This document shows positions 10,069 through 19,793 of a stretch of DNA of 64,000 bases, piece after piece. Position numbers and translations under genes: made by a program. The stretch comes from Lactobacillus sp. CBA3605 (lineage in GTDB: Bacteria > Bacillota > Bacilli > Lactobacillales > Lactobacillaceae): contig NZ_CP027190.1 of the NCBI RefSeq assembly GCF_002970915.1, forward strand, positions 2,430,910-2,494,909, read 5' to 3'. Numbering within the stretch: position 1 is the first letter of the stretch; every line of letters begins with the position of its first letter. Under the pieces are notes generated by a model that searched no databases, was not told the origin of the DNA, and saw only the letters and a list, made by a program, of their open reading frames with translations.

Positions 10069-10839
10069 ATGGAAAAAATTAATTCGTTGCAAAATGCCCA
10101 CGTGAAGGCGTGGAAAAAACTACAGACGAAAAAGGGTCGTCACCAACAAGGCTTATACTTATTGGATGGGTGGCATTTGGTTAATGAAGCGGTCAAAGCC
10201 AAGGTTTCAATCAAAACACTGCTGTTAACCGAAAAACAACTAGCAACTAAGCCAGATTTAACGCATTTTCCTGACGTCATTGAAATCTCAGAGGAAGTTG
10301 CCAGTCATATCAGCGCAACCGTGACACCACAGGGGGTCTTTGCGTTAGCTTTGCTGCCTAAGCCAGCCGCTGATCCTTTAGCCCAGCTGGATTTAAGTCG
10401 GCCATGGTTACTGCTAGATAATGTGCAAGATCCAGGTAATATTGGCACCATGGTACGGACTGCGGATGCAGCGGGCTTTGCCGGGGTGGCGTTCGGGACT
10501 GGTACCGGTGATATTCATCAACCTAAAGTGGAACGGGCTATGCAAGGTAGCCAATTTCATTTGCAATTAATTAGTACGGATTTAGCGGCGCTGGTGACCC
10601 AGATGAAAGCACAAGGGTTGCCGATTTATGGATCAGAATTAAACCCACAGGCGGCAGCGTACTTAGATGTGGATGCCCCCGTGAGTTTCGGACTGATTAT
10701 GGGTAACGAAGGCAACGGTATGAGTGCTGCTTTATTGGCCCAAACGACTAAAAATTTGTATATCCCAATTAAAGGCCGAGCCGAATCGTTGAATGTTGCG
10801 ATTGCGGCTGGAATTTTGATGTTTGGTCTAAATCGTTAA
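10069..10839 (+). CDS. SpoU/TrmH-family RNA 2'-O-methyltransferase
   Basis: A 256-residue SPOUT enzyme. The N-terminal substrate-binding region resembles the L30e-like RNA-binding domain. The C-terminal knot has all three motifs: NVQDPGNIGTMVRTADAAGF (motif 1), GLIMGNEGNGMS (motif 2) and PIKGRAESLNVAIAAGI (motif 3), which bind S-adenosylmethionine and donate a methyl group to a ribose 2'-OH. The target (rRNA or tRNA) cannot be read from sequence; TsnR/RlmB-like rRNA methylases are the closest. It is divergent from acyP-yidC. ATG 10069 follows GAGGAAGG. Confidence 0.9.
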   Translation: MEKINSLQNAHVKAWKKLQTKKGRHQQGLYLLDGWHLVNEAVKAKVSIKTLLLTEKQLATKPDLTHFPDVIEISEEVASHISATVTPQGVFALALLPKPAADPLAQLDLSRPWLLLDNVQDPGNIGTMVRTADAAGFAGVAFGTGTGDIHQPKVERAMQGSQFHLQLISTDLAALVTQMKAQGLPIYGSELNPQAAAYLDVDAPVSFGLIMGNEGNGMSAALLAQTTKNLYIPIKGRAESLNVAIAAGILMFGLNR

Positions 10840-10935
10840 GTTGTCGTTAGAATTAGGTGGTTGCTGAACAAAATACTTTCAAAATAGCTTACTTTTTAGT
10901 AGAATAGCGGTAGTTATTAGCAAAGGGAGCTTTCA

Positions 10936-11442
10936 ATGAAAATCAATGCATGGAAACAAGATTCCGAGTACGTGGCAATTGTCGCTGATTTATTAGCTCA
11001 ACCGGCTGTGCAACACTTAGCCGATTTTACGCAACACCATCATTCGAATCGATTAGATCATTCAATTGCAGTTTCATATGATAGTTATTTATTAGCAAAG
11101 AAATGGCACCTCAACACTGCTGCGGTCGCACGTGGTGGTTTGTTACATGATTTGTTTTATTATGATTGGCGTGAAACCAAGTTTGACTTGGGGTCACACG
11201 CCTTTATTCACCCGCGGGTAGCGTTACGGAACGCTGAAAAGTTAACCAAACTAACCCCGATGGAGAAAGACATCATTTTAAAGCACATGTTTGGGGCGAC
11301 GTTAGCCATACCTAAATATCGAGAAAGTTTGTTAGTCTCTTTAGTCGATGATTATGAAGCAGAACATGAGTTTTTTGGACCATTACGTCTCAAGGTGGCC
11401 AAACAACTGGACCGATTCCGGGGGAAAGTTTCCGCCGGATAA
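10936..11442 (+). CDS. HD-domain hydrolase
   Basis: A 168-residue HD-superfamily protein. The first metal His lies in RLDHSIAVSY, and the HD doublet in GGLLHDLFYYDW. A later helix HAFIHPRVALRNAEK supplies another conserved His, and LKHMF a possible fourth ligand. These are usually metal-dependent phosphohydrolases acting on nucleotides; the substrate is not known. ATG 10936 follows AAGGGAG. The HxlR-type regulator gene starts 40 bp downstream, so the two may be cotranscribed. Confidence 0.85.
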   Translation: MKINAWKQDSEYVAIVADLLAQPAVQHLADFTQHHHSNRLDHSIAVSYDSYLLAKKWHLNTAAVARGGLLHDLFYYDWRETKFDLGSHAFIHPRVALRNAEKLTKLTPMEKDIILKHMFGATLAIPKYRESLLVSLVDDYEAEHEFFGPLRLKVAKQLDRFRGKVSAG

Positions 11443-11481
11443 CCAACCGGCCAGGAGAACTTTTTTTGGAGGTCATGTAAA

Positions 11482-11853
11482 ATGTCAGAAATGATACTGG
11501 ATACGGTTGTTGACACGACCGCTGAATCCGAATTTGAATTGTGTCCTAAATTTGAACAAACCTTTTCAATTTTAGGTAAAAAGTGGAATGGCCTAATTAT
11601 TGACGTTTTATTAGAGGATGGGCCACAACGTTTTAAAAACCTGGCGCGACGAATTCCACGTTGTAGTGACCGCGTTTTGGTGGTGCGCTTGAAAGAATTA
11701 GAAGCCAATGGCATCGTTAGTCGGATTACACATTGTGATTCAGCCTTGATTGAATACCGATTAACTGCGAAAGGTGCCGATTTAAAGCAAGTGATGGAAA
11801 CCGTCCATGGTTGGTCTGATAAGTGGAATAGTCCTGAGAATTCTTACGAATAG
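11482..11853 (+). CDS. HxlR-family transcriptional regulator
   Basis: A 123-residue winged-helix regulator. The HxlR hallmark FELCPKFEQTFSILGKKWN carries the conserved N-terminal Cys and the KW pair. It continues into the recognition part RFKNLARRIPRCSDRVLVVR and the wing segment IVSRITHCDSALIEYRLTAKG. Family members often sense electrophiles or redox through the N-terminal Cys. ATG 11482 has a strong GGAGG at 11468. The nearest candidate target is the preceding HD gene or an upstream promoter; no palindromic operator was identified. Confidence 0.9.
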   Translation: MSEMILDTVVDTTAESEFELCPKFEQTFSILGKKWNGLIIDVLLEDGPQRFKNLARRIPRCSDRVLVVRLKELEANGIVSRITHCDSALIEYRLTAKGADLKQVMETVHGWSDKWNSPENSYE

Positions 11854-11879
11854 GGCTTGACGCTACGTTGGGTTTGCCA

Positions 11880-12144
11880 TAAACTGACATAGTAGATTGA
11901 AAAGCGTTGATGAGAAGTAGTACTTAGTTATGCCGTCTTAGGAAAGAGTGTCAGCGACTGGAAGCACTCTGGCGGTTACACTAACGAATTCACTCTTTGA
12001 GCTGGAATTAGACATTATGATACAACTAAATTTCCGGTACCCGGCCGTTATCCGGTGAAAGTGCGTTAATTTAAGCGAAGCGATAATTGACGAACAAGGG
12101 TGGTACCGCGATGACCTCGTCCCTTTTTAGGACGGGGCTTTTTT
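11880..12144 (+). promoter_or_regulatory. T-box leader (Phe) of pheST
   Basis: A 265-nt leader with the diagnostic T-box AAGGGTGGTACCGCG at 12096-12110, an AGTA-like bulge at about 11917 (GAAGTAGTA), and a phenylalanine codon TTC at 11989-11991 in the expected specifier position. It ends in a terminator: stem CCTCGTCC / GGACGGGG with a following T run, 12114-12144. Uncharged tRNA-Phe should stabilise the antiterminator and let transcription proceed into pheS. The T-box sequence and terminator are clear; the specifier placement is inferred from position. Confidence 0.94.
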
Positions 12145-12180
12145 GTGTCTAAAATGCGACTAAAAAATTGGAGGCAGCAT

Positions 12181-13227
12181 ATGAGTTTACAAGATCGATT
12201 AACCGAATTGCGTGATCAGGGCTTAGCAGATATTAAGTCAGCGGATGTCTTGAAAAAAGTCAATCAAGTTAAAGTTGATTTGCTTGGCAAGAAAGGCCCG
12301 ATTACAGAAGTCTTACGTGGTATGCGGGACTTGGAACCAGAAGAACGGCCCAAAGTTGGGGCTTATGCGAATGAGGTCCGGGATAAGTTACAAGCGGCGA
12401 TTGATCATCGGCGGGAACAATTAGAACAAGCCGTTGTCAATAAGCAATTAGTTGCTGAGACGGTTGATGTGACCTTGCCTGGTCGTACAGTCCCACAAGG
12501 GCAACCGCATGTGATTACCCAGATTATTACGGAATTAGAAGATTTGTTTATTGGCATGGGCTATCAGATTGAGGATGGCGACGAAGTTGAAGAAGATTAC
12601 TATAACTTCGAACGGTTGAACTTACCAAAGGATCATCCGGCCCGCGATATGCAAGATACGTTTTATATTACGAAAGAAGTCTTATTACGGACGCAAACTT
12701 CTGCCGATCAACCACGCTCACTAGAAAACCACGATTTTTCGAAGGGACCTTTGAAGGTGCTATCACCAGGGCGGGTCTATCGACGTGATACGGATGATGC
12801 GACTCATTCGCATCAATTCCATCAAATCGAAGGGTTAGTCGTTGATAAAAATATTACGATGGCCGATTTAAAAGGGACCTTAGTCCTAGTTGCCAATGAA
12901 TTATTTGGTGATCAATTTGATGTTCGGATTCGACCGAGCTACTTCCCATTTACAGAACCATCCGTTGAAGCAGATGTCACTTGTTTTAACTGTAATGGTA
13001 AGGGCTGTGCAGTCTGCAAACAGACTGGTTGGATTGAAGTTTTAGGTGCCGGCATGGTTCATCCACGCGTCTTAGAGATGTCTGGCATTGATCCCGAAGT
13101 TTATGGTGGTTTTGCCTTTGGCTTAGGTCCAGATCGGTTTGCCATGTTGAAGTATGGGGTAGACGATATTCGTAACTTCTACTTAAATGATGTTCGGTTC
13201 TTGTCGCAGTTTTATAAGAAAGGTTAG
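12181..13227 (+). CDS. pheS: phenylalanyl-tRNA synthetase alpha subunit
   Basis: A 348-residue class II synthetase alpha chain, which with PheT charges tRNA-Phe. The N-terminal coiled coil (1-100) precedes the catalytic core: motif 2 region [20 protein letters not shown], and motif 3 [18 protein letters not shown] near the C terminus. [16 protein letters not shown] shows the Cys-rich loop seen in Gram-positive enzymes. An in-frame GTG at 12145 lies in the terminator tail of the T-box; ATG 12181 follows GGAGG and matches the family N terminus MSLQDRL. The pheT gene begins 8 bp after its stop. Confidence 0.97.
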   Translation: MSLQDRLTELRDQGLADIKSADVLKKVNQVKVDLLGKKGPITEVLRGMRDLEPEERPKVGAYANEVRDKLQAAIDHRREQLEQAVVNKQLVAETVDVTLPGRTVPQGQPHVITQIITELEDLFIGMGYQIEDGDEVEEDYYNFERLNLPKDHPARDMQDTFYITKEVLLRTQTSADQPRSLENHDFSKGPLKVLSPGRVYRRDTDDATHSHQFHQIEGLVVDKNITMADLKGTLVLVANELFGDQFDVRIRPSYFPFTEPSVEADVTCFNCNGKGCAVCKQTGWIEVLGAGMVHPRVLEMSGIDPEVYGGFAFGLGPDRFAMLKYGVDDIRNFYLNDVRFLSQFYKKG

Positions 13228-13235
13228 GCGGTCCT

Positions 13236-15653
13236 ATGAAAATATCTTATGCATGGTTACGTGATTATTTACAGTTGGACATCCCAGCCGATGAATTAGC
13301 TGAAAAAATTGAGCGGACGGCGGTAGAAGTTGACGGTGTAATTCGGCCCAGTGAAGGGTTGAAGAAAGTCGTTGTGGGCGATGTATTAACGTGTGTGCCA
13401 CATCCCGATTCTGATCATTTGCACATTTGCCAAGTTGATGTGGGTGATGGTGATCCGATTCAAATCGTTTGTGGGGCCCCTAATGTGGCCGCTGGCGAAA
13501 AGGTCATCGTTGCGTTGCCTAATTCTTGGATTGGCAATCACACTAAAATTAAGCGCAGTAAAATGCGTGGTGAAGTCTCTAACGGGATGTTATGTGCGTT
13601 AGACGAATTAGGTTTTGATGAAAAATTAGTGCCTAAAGAAGTTGCGGATGGAATTTTTATCCTCCCAGCTGATGCCACGCCAGGCGAACCCGTCTTTTCA
13701 TATTTGGGGATGGACGATGAAATTATTGATTTATCAATTACGCCGAATCGCGGAGACATGCTCAGTATGAATGGAACCGCCCATGAATTAGGGGCCATCT
13801 ATGATCAAACGCCAACGATGCCAACCGTTGATTTACACGAAGATGCAGCTGACTTAACGGATGATGCCTTAGACGTGACGGTCGACGTTGACGAAGCGGA
13901 TGTCCCAATCTACAAAATGCGTTTAGTTAAGAACATTACCATCAAGCCAAGCCCACTCTGGTTACAAATTCGGCTTTGGAATGCTGGAATGCGGCCGATT
14001 AATAATGTTGTTGATGCGACGAATTATATCTTAATGCAATATGGGCAACCCTTACATGCCTTCGATTATGACCAATTAAATGCCGGTAAAGTGAATGTGC
14101 GCTTTGCTAAGCCTGGTGAACAGTTAACCACTTTAGATGGTGAAGAACGGGACTTATTAACGACTGATTTACTAATCTGTAGTGATGATAAACCGATTTG
14201 TTTGGCCGGGACCATGGGCGGCTTAGCCACTGAAGTGACTGATCAGACGACAACGGTAGTCCTTGAAGGGGCTGTTTTTGATGCGGTTAAGATTCGTAAG
14301 ACTGCTCATAGCCATGGCTTACACAGTGAAGCCGCAATGCGTTATGAACGTGGAATTGACCACAGTGCGACCCAAACGGCATTAGATGCTGCCGCTGCTT
14401 TGATTGCTGAATTAGGTGCCGGCCAAGTCACAATGGGCACTGCAGTTGGGCGTGAAGAAGTTGTCACGCCGACTGTCGTTGAAATCACGTTAGCACGGAT
14501 TAACCACGTGCTAGGCACGACTTTAACTACTGCTGAAGTGTCAGATATTTTCCGCCGGTTAGCCTTTCCAACGGTTGTTAAAGCAGATACCTTTACCGTG
14601 ACGGTGCCAGCCCGGCGGTGGGATATTCATATTCCAGCCGACTTGATTGAAGAAGTTGCACGGTTATACGGCTATGATAAGCTACCAACGACGTTACCAA
14701 CAGGACAACCAACTATTGGTAAACTCAATGAAACCCAACAATTGATTCGAGATTCGCGCCGGTTGATGGAAAGTGCCGGATTGACGCAAGCAATCAGTTA
14801 TTCATTGACTACGGCAACTAAAGCGCAAGCCTTTGCGTTACATGCCAGTGAAGTGACGAAGTTGGACTTCCCAATGAGCTCTGAACGGACGACGCTACGC
14901 TTAAACTTAGTGGCTGGTTTATTAGATGATTTAGCCTACAACAAGGCTCGTAAAGAACATGATGTGGCGTTGTATGAAGTCGGGCGGGTCTTCTTCAGTC
15001 AACCAGAACAGGTGCGGCCAAAAGAAGTGACCCATATTGCTGGGGCTATTACCGGTTCAATGGTGAAAGCTGCCTGGGATACGCAAGCGACCCCTGTTGA
15101 TTTTTATCAAATCAAAGGCATTGTCGCTGGCTACTTAAAGTCATTGGCCTTAGCGACGCCAGTAACGTATGTCGCCAGTGCCACCCATCCAGAAATGCAT
15201 CCTGGTCGGACTGCGGATATCTATAGTGGCGATCAATTGATTGGGTTCGTCGGTCAAATTCACCCAACCACCGCTAAAGCCTACAAAGTTCGTGAGACCT
15301 TTGTGTTTGAATTAGACTTAGATGCGTTAATTGCGTTACCAAAAGCCCGTCAACAATATCAACCAATCTCAAAATTCCCAAGTGTGACGCGGGACGTGGC
15401 AATGCTGATTGACCAAACGGTGACGAATGCGACGGTAATGGCTTTAATTACGGCCAAGGGCGGCGCCCATCTTCAAGATGTGCAACTCTTCGATGTTTAT
15501 CATGGGAAGAATGTGCCAGCCGGGAAGCAATCATTGGCCTATACATTAACGTATCAAGATCAAAATGCGACCTTAGTTGATGATGAAGTGACCCAAGCTT
15601 TCGAAAAGGTCCTCACTGCTTTGACGACTGAATTAGGTGCGGAAATCCGTTAA
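13236..15653 (+). CDS. pheT: phenylalanyl-tRNA synthetase beta subunit
   Basis: An 805-residue beta chain. In order it has an N-terminal EMAP/tRNA-binding domain (about 40-150, with VCGAPNVAAGEKV), B3/B4 editing domains (about 210-400, INNVVDATNYILMQYGQPLH), B5 (about 400-480), the core class-II-like fold (about 490-680) and a C-terminal ferredoxin-fold anticodon-binding domain (about 710-805, FPSVTRDVAMLID). The length is normal for the bacterial protein. It is cotranscribed with pheS under T-box control. ATG 13236 follows AGGCGG. Confidence 0.97.
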   Translation: MKISYAWLRDYLQLDIPADELAEKIERTAVEVDGVIRPSEGLKKVVVGDVLTCVPHPDSDHLHICQVDVGDGDPIQIVCGAPNVAAGEKVIVALPNSWIGNHTKIKRSKMRGEVSNGMLCALDELGFDEKLVPKEVADGIFILPADATPGEPVFSYLGMDDEIIDLSITPNRGDMLSMNGTAHELGAIYDQTPTMPTVDLHEDAADLTDDALDVTVDVDEADVPIYKMRLVKNITIKPSPLWLQIRLWNAGMRPINNVVDATNYILMQYGQPLHAFDYDQLNAGKVNVRFAKPGEQLTTLDGEERDLLTTDLLICSDDKPICLAGTMGGLATEVTDQTTTVVLEGAVFDAVKIRKTAHSHGLHSEAAMRYERGIDHSATQTALDAAAALIAELGAGQVTMGTAVGREEVVTPTVVEITLARINHVLGTTLTTAEVSDIFRRLAFPTVVKADTFTVTVPARRWDIHIPADLIEEVARLYGYDKLPTTLPTGQPTIGKLNETQQLIRDSRRLMESAGLTQAISYSLTTATKAQAFALHASEVTKLDFPMSSERTTLRLNLVAGLLDDLAYNKARKEHDVALYEVGRVFFSQPEQVRPKEVTHIAGAITGSMVKAAWDTQATPVDFYQIKGIVAGYLKSLALATPVTYVASATHPEMHPGRTADIYSGDQLIGFVGQIHPTTAKAYKVRETFVFELDLDALIALPKARQQYQPISKFPSVTRDVAMLIDQTVTNATVMALITAKGGAHLQDVQLFDVYHGKNVPAGKQSLAYTLTYQDQNATLVDDEVTQAFEKVLTALTTELGAEIR

Positions 15654-15772
15654 GCTGTCATTAGGACTGGCTTATAAGCCTAAAAAAGCCTAAAAGTCTG
15701 ATAGAACTAGTGCAAAATGAGCCTCAGTTTTGTATAATTGATAGGATTAATCAATAGATGGAGGGGCGAATT

Positions 15773-16945
15773 TTGAATAACGACCAAGATAAGCAGAATC
15801 AATCAGATCACAGTACCGATAACCAACCTGAGGTGAATCAGAAAGAACGCAAGTCGTTCTCTAAACACGTCATCTGGGGTGTCATTGGAATTTTAGTGGC
15901 CTTGTTGGTTATTATTGGGGTAATGGGTTATCGCTATTTTGATAACGCTACGCAACCTTATAATGAGAGTGACAATCAGGTGGTCCAAGTTAAGATTCCA
16001 TACGGTGCCAATAGTAAAAAGATTGCGAATATTTTACAATCAAAAAAAGTGATTAAGAGTGGCTTTGTCTTTGAATACTGGACGAAGGCCCATAATTTAT
16101 CCAACTTTCATGCCGGCTATTATCAATTAAAGCCATCGATGTCATTGGAAAAAATCGCGAAGAAATTAAATAAGGGTGGTACTTCCGAGCCCATTCAAAG
16201 TTCGACCGGACGCGTTTTAGTGATTGAAGGTAGTCAGATTAAGACGATTGCGCAAACCATTCAAAAACAAACTGATTTTACGTCGAAGGAATTTTATGCT
16301 CTGATGAAAGACCAAACTTTCTTGAACTCGTTAGCAAAGAAGTACCCTGATTTGTTAGGTTCAGCGATGAAAGCCAAAAATGTACGCTATCGCTTAGAAG
16401 GTTACTTATTCCCAGCGACGTATCAAGCAGATAAAAAGACCACGTTGAAGCAATTAGTGACCCAAATGGTGACTAAGACGGATGCAGAAATGCAACCTTA
16501 TTATAAGCAAATCAAGAAGTCTGGGATGACGGTGCAACAGGTGATGACTTTAGCGTCCTTAACTGAACGTGAGGGGAGTACCACGAAGGATCGTCGCATT
16601 ATTGCCGGGGTCTTCATGAATCGGATTGATGCTAAGTGGCGCTTAGATTCTGATATTTCAGTGCTATATGCGATTAATTCGACGAAAGCATCATTAACGG
16701 CGAAGGACTTACAATCGAAGTCACCGTATAACTTACGTTTGCACTTAGGTTACGGCCCAGGACCGTTCAATAGTCCTAGTTTGATTTCAATTAAAGCGGT
16801 GCTTGATCCAGCGCAACGTAGTAAGGACTACATGTACTTTGTAGCGGACCTCAAGACCGGAAAAGTTTATTATGCTAAGGACGACGCTGGGCATGCTGCC
16901 AACATCAAGAAAGTTGCTAAGCATAACGCAGCTGCCGAAGAATAA
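15773..16945 (+). CDS. mltG: endolytic murein transglycosylase MltG
   Basis: A 390-residue membrane-anchored lytic transglycosylase of the YceG family that cleaves nascent peptidoglycan strands. A charged N terminus and one membrane helix (about 29-52, IWGVIGILVALLVIIGVMGY) lead to a LysM-like subdomain and the YceG core. The catalytic Glu lies in ASLTEREGST, and the second signature is GPFNSPSLISIKAVLDP. TTG 15773 is the likely start because GGAGGGG (15760-15766) is well spaced before it; ATG 15758 overlaps that site. A TATAAT at 15733-15738 gives a plausible -10. The udk gene follows 20 bp later. Confidence 0.92.
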   Translation: MNNDQDKQNQSDHSTDNQPEVNQKERKSFSKHVIWGVIGILVALLVIIGVMGYRYFDNATQPYNESDNQVVQVKIPYGANSKKIANILQSKKVIKSGFVFEYWTKAHNLSNFHAGYYQLKPSMSLEKIAKKLNKGGTSEPIQSSTGRVLVIEGSQIKTIAQTIQKQTDFTSKEFYALMKDQTFLNSLAKKYPDLLGSAMKAKNVRYRLEGYLFPATYQADKKTTLKQLVTQMVTKTDAEMQPYYKQIKKSGMTVQQVMTLASLTEREGSTTKDRRIIAGVFMNRIDAKWRLDSDISVLYAINSTKASLTAKDLQSKSPYNLRLHLGYGPGPFNSPSLISIKAVLDPAQRSKDYMYFVADLKTGKVYYAKDDAGHAANIKKVAKHNAAAEE

Positions 16946-16965
16946 AAATGAGGCTGAGATAAAAT

Positions 16966-17595
16966 ATGACTGAAAAAAAACATCGTCGCCCAGTTGTGAT
17001 TGGCGTTACTGGTGGGTCCGGTAGTGGAAAAACCACAGTTAGCCAAGCTATTTATAATCAGCTGTCAGGTCAATCATTGTTGATTTTACAACAAGATTCT
17101 TACTATAATGACCAAAGCGAGATGACCATGGCTGAACGTCGGCAAGTTAACTATGACCACCCATTGGCCTTTGATACGGATTTAATGATTGCCCAAATCA
17201 AACAACTTTTGCGGTATGAACCGATTGAAAAGCCCGTCTATGACTATGAACAATCTACTCGTAGTGCCAAAACTATTCATCAAGAACCACGTGATGTGAT
17301 TATTGTTGAAGGGGTTTTGATTCTAGATGATCAACGGTTGCGTGATTTAATGGATATTAAAGTTTTCGTGGATACGGATGATGATTTACGGATTATTCGA
17401 CGGATTCAACGGGATATTAAAGAACGTGGTCGGACACTAGATTGGGTCATTGATCAATATCTAGCGACGGTCAAGCCAATGTATCATCAATTCGTGGAAC
17501 CAACGAAGCGATATGCGGACTTAATCGTGCCTGAAGGTGGCGAAAATAAAGTTGCCATTGATCTTTTGACCACGAAAGTTCGTTCGATTTTATAA
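16966..17595 (+). CDS. udk: uridine kinase
   Basis: A 209-residue P-loop kinase that phosphorylates uridine and cytidine to the monophosphates for pyrimidine salvage. Walker [15 protein letters not shown] is at the N terminus. [19 protein letters not shown] and [11 protein letters not shown] are the uridine-binding segments, and [10 protein letters not shown] is the Walker B strand. The lid region [13 protein letters not shown] is present. The length is standard. It sits between mltG and greA, a stable arrangement in Firmicutes, and probably shares the mltG promoter. Confidence 0.95.
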   Translation: MTEKKHRRPVVIGVTGGSGSGKTTVSQAIYNQLSGQSLLILQQDSYYNDQSEMTMAERRQVNYDHPLAFDTDLMIAQIKQLLRYEPIEKPVYDYEQSTRSAKTIHQEPRDVIIVEGVLILDDQRLRDLMDIKVFVDTDDDLRIIRRIQRDIKERGRTLDWVIDQYLATVKPMYHQFVEPTKRYADLIVPEGGENKVAIDLLTTKVRSIL

Positions 17596-17606
17596 ACAAA
17601 ATTAAA

Positions 17607-17668
17607 AGACAGCCTATTTTTCGGATTTGAGCCTTTACTATTAAAATCCGGCATGGTAGGCTGTTCTT
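17607..17668 (+). terminator. hairpin terminator after udk
   Basis: An outer stem AGACAGCCTA / TAGGCTGTTC encloses an inner CGGATTT / AAATCCG stem. The T tract (TTCTTTG) is interrupted, so termination may be partial and leave some readthrough into greA. Confidence 0.7.
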
Positions 17669-17703
17669 TGTTAACTATTTGAAGAACTAGAGGAGTGGAA
17701 ACA

Positions 17704-18186
17704 TTGGCTGAAGAAAAAAGATATCCAATGACGGAAGAGGGTCAAGTTAAGCTCGAACATGAACTTGAAGACCTCAAGCTTAACCAACGCCCAGAAATTA
17801 TTAACCGAATTAAAATTGCACGGAGTTATGGTGATTTATCAGAAAACTCTGAATATGAATCAGCAAAAAATGAACAAAGCTTATTAGAAAACCGCATTAA
17901 AACGGTTGAACACATGCTCCAATATGCTGAAATCATTGATAGCGAAAAGATTGATGTTAATGAAGTCTCAGTTGGTAAGATTGTGACTTTTAAAGAATTA
18001 CCTGATGAAGAAGCTGAAAGCTACACGATTGTTGGTGCGGCTGAAGCCGATCCTGTTTTAGGTAAGATTTCCAATGATTCGCCAATTGCTAAAGGCTTAA
18101 TTGGCCATCACGTGGATGAAGAAGTGACCATCGAAATTCCAGCTGGTAAGATGAACGTTAAGATTATTAAGGTAGAAAACGCCTAA
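17704..18186 (+). CDS. greA: transcription elongation factor GreA
   Basis: A 160-residue Gre factor that rescues backtracked RNA polymerase by stimulating transcript cleavage. The N-terminal coiled coil carries the tip acidic pair in [17 protein letters not shown], and the C-terminal FKBP-like domain spans about 80-160 ([20 protein letters not shown]). TTG 17704 is chosen because AGGAG at 17691-17695 is 8 nt upstream; the GTG at 17695 overlaps that site. It is followed by a clear terminator and then the TnpB element. Confidence 0.95.
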   Translation: MAEEKRYPMTEEGQVKLEHELEDLKLNQRPEIINRIKIARSYGDLSENSEYESAKNEQSLLENRIKTVEHMLQYAEIIDSEKIDVNEVSVGKIVTFKELPDEEAESYTIVGAAEADPVLGKISNDSPIAKGLIGHHVDEEVTIEIPAGKMNVKIIKVENA

Positions 18187-18205
18187 GTTCAGGTGTGATG
18201 CTAGG

Positions 18206-18236
18206 AGACCAATTCAATTGTGGATTGGTCTTTTTT
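18206..18236 (+). terminator. Rho-independent terminator after greA
   Basis: A perfect 8-bp stem AGACCAAT / ATTGGTCT with a 10-nt loop, then a T run. The TnpB element starts about 15 bp beyond it. Confidence 0.92.
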
Positions 18237-18251
18237 GTATTGATTCATGTG

Positions 18252-18400
18252 AACTACTCGGCCATAAATGACCGAGCTTCTGAGAACACTGCCAACTTAC
18301 ACAATAGTGACTAGCACTATGCCCAGCGGTTACAGCTATTTATCACGGCTCGTTCCGAGCCTTGCTAGTCTGGTTAAGCGCTTAGTATATTCTTGGCGGC
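18252..18400 (-). ncRNA. predicted right-end omega/reRNA of the TnpB element
   Basis: In IS605-family elements the guide RNA (reRNA/omegaRNA) starts inside the 3' end of tnpB and runs through the right end into flanking DNA. Here that stretch is noncoding and structured on the minus strand: GGCTCGGAACGAGCC is a strong hairpin (about 18339-18353), and a CTCGG/CCGAG hairpin lies at 18257-18276. The guide portion would be the flank immediately below 18251, next to the greA terminator. This is inferred from the family; no transcript evidence is available. Confidence 0.45.
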
Positions 18401-19513
18401 ATTAATATCCCGATCATGGTTAACACCACAACTAGAACATGTCCATTGCCGGATAGCTAGCCCATGCTTACCATCATCGTAACCACAGTCAGCACAGATT
18501 TGACTAGTTTTTCGAGGGTTCACAGTGACCAACCGTTTACCATACCAAGCACATTTATATTCAAGCTGCGTGCGTAGTTCACGCCAAGCTTGATTGGCAA
18601 TTGCGCGAGCGAGCTGATGATTGCTGAGAAGATTTTTGGTTTTCAAATCTTCGATTTTAATCACATCGTAGAGCGTTACTAGTTTCTTAGTGAGTTGATG
18701 TAAATAGTTATTCCGCTGGTTAGCAATCTTCTCGTTATATTTGGCAACCATGATACGCGCCTTGCGATAATTACTGAAGTCGGTTAATTCACGCGGTTCT
18801 AAGACTTGATTGTGTTTGTCCCACGCAATTTCTTTCATGGCTTGTAACCGACGTCGGGCTAGCCGTTTTTCCCAATAATGTTTCTTTTGCGATAAGGCCT
18901 TATCAAAACGAATAGTGGGATATTTGACACCATCACTGGTAATCATTAAATCTGCAACACCCATATCAATCCCCACCGCCTGCTTAGTTTTAGGCAGTTC
19001 TTGCATGTCATTATCGACTAACACAATGGCGTAGTATTTACCGGTAGCGGATAAACAGACTGTGACATTTTTAATCTTACCGGTAAGTTGTCGGCCAGAC
19101 TTAAAGGCAAGACGGCCTAATTTTGGTAATTTGAGATAGTGTTGATCGATTTGACTAATATTCTGATTGACTGAATTAGACTGGTAACTCTGTTTGGGGA
19201 ATTTACGCGATTTGAACTTCGGAAAACCAACATGCTCCTTAAATAATTTCTGAAAAGCATGATGTAAATCACGACTAACATGTAACAGACTGGTTGACTC
19301 CGCTTGCTTGAGGAATGGGTATTCCTGTTTGAGACACTTAATCAGATAATTCATGCCAAATTCATTGACGTAAGATCCACCATTGTTATGGCGCTCAATC
19401 TGCATGCTTAATAACTGGTTCCAAACGAAACGACAGCAGCCAAAATTGTTAATGATTTTGGCTTGTTGGTCAATTTGGGGATAGATTCTGGTTTTAATCG
19501 CTCGTAGCGTCAT
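18374..19513 (-). CDS. tnpB: TnpB RNA-guided nuclease / OrfB transposase
   Basis: A 379-residue OrfB/TnpB protein. N-terminal HTH_OrfB region (MTLRAIKTRIYPQIDQQ), then the RuvC-like nuclease with catalytic Asp in AVGIDMGVADL, Glu in VIKIEDLKTKNL and the last Asp in NHDRDINAAKNI. A zinc ribbon CADCGYDD...CSSCGVN sits between the last two. All three catalytic acids are present and the length is normal (350-420), so it should be active as an RNA-guided DNA nuclease. A CATTATACT -10-like box lies upstream in the reverse orientation. No tnpA is present. Cas12 proteins derive from this family. Confidence 0.93.
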   Translation of the reverse strand: MTLRAIKTRIYPQIDQQAKIINNFGCCRFVWNQLLSMQIERHNNGGSYVNEFGMNYLIKCLKQEYPFLKQAESTSLLHVSRDLHHAFQKLFKEHVGFPKFKSRKFPKQSYQSNSVNQNISQIDQHYLKLPKLGRLAFKSGRQLTGKIKNVTVCLSATGKYYAIVLVDNDMQELPKTKQAVGIDMGVADLMITSDGVKYPTIRFDKALSQKKHYWEKRLARRRLQAMKEIAWDKHNQVLEPRELTDFSNYRKARIMVAKYNEKIANQRNNYLHQLTKKLVTLYDVIKIEDLKTKNLLSNHQLARAIANQAWRELRTQLEYKCAWYGKRLVTVNPRKTSQICADCGYDDGKHGLAIRQWTCSSCGVNHDRDINAAKNILSA

Positions 19514-19793
19514 CTAAAAGCACCTCTTTTATTTGTTGGCTAGTAGTATAATGTTTTCGACATCATAACTAGGTGACCACCAGTGACAATCAGTTTTTTG
19601 CCGATAACTTTTGCGGTACATTAACTAATAAGTGGCTACAATCGTCGTGACCAATTTCCATCTATTCAGTACTAAATACGTATTTTGAAACGATTTCTAT
19701 TAAATATACACTGCGTACAAAACAAAAGGCGATTCATCACGTCCTTAAAAGAACGTGTTTCCTCACCTAAGTTCAAAAAATGCGTGTTTTTAG
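19514..19793. other. intergenic region between tnpB and dehydrogenase promoter
   Basis: Contains the divergent tnpB promoter region, probably the unresolved left end of the element, and a 12-bp palindrome AAATACGTATTT near 19674. No open frame with a ribosome site was seen. Confidence 0.5.

Larger units (their letters stand above)
18252..19560 (-). mobile_element. solo-tnpB element (IS200/IS605 superfamily, IS1341-like)
   Basis: A tnpB gene with no Y1 transposase tnpA beside it, between the greA terminator and an unrelated dehydrogenase promoter. The downstream end carries an imperfect hairpin CTCGG...CCGAG at 18257-18276 just inside GTGAACTA (18250-18257), the kind of subterminal hairpin expected at a right end. 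The upstream boundary could not be defined; 19560 is a nominal limit just beyond the tnpB promoter region. Without tnpA, movement would need a helper in trans. Confidence 0.6.

Noticed and set aside
12145..12180. GTG start for pheS giving 12 extra residues
   Set aside because: It lies in the T-box terminator tail and precedes the ribosome site GGAGG; ATG 12181 matches the family.
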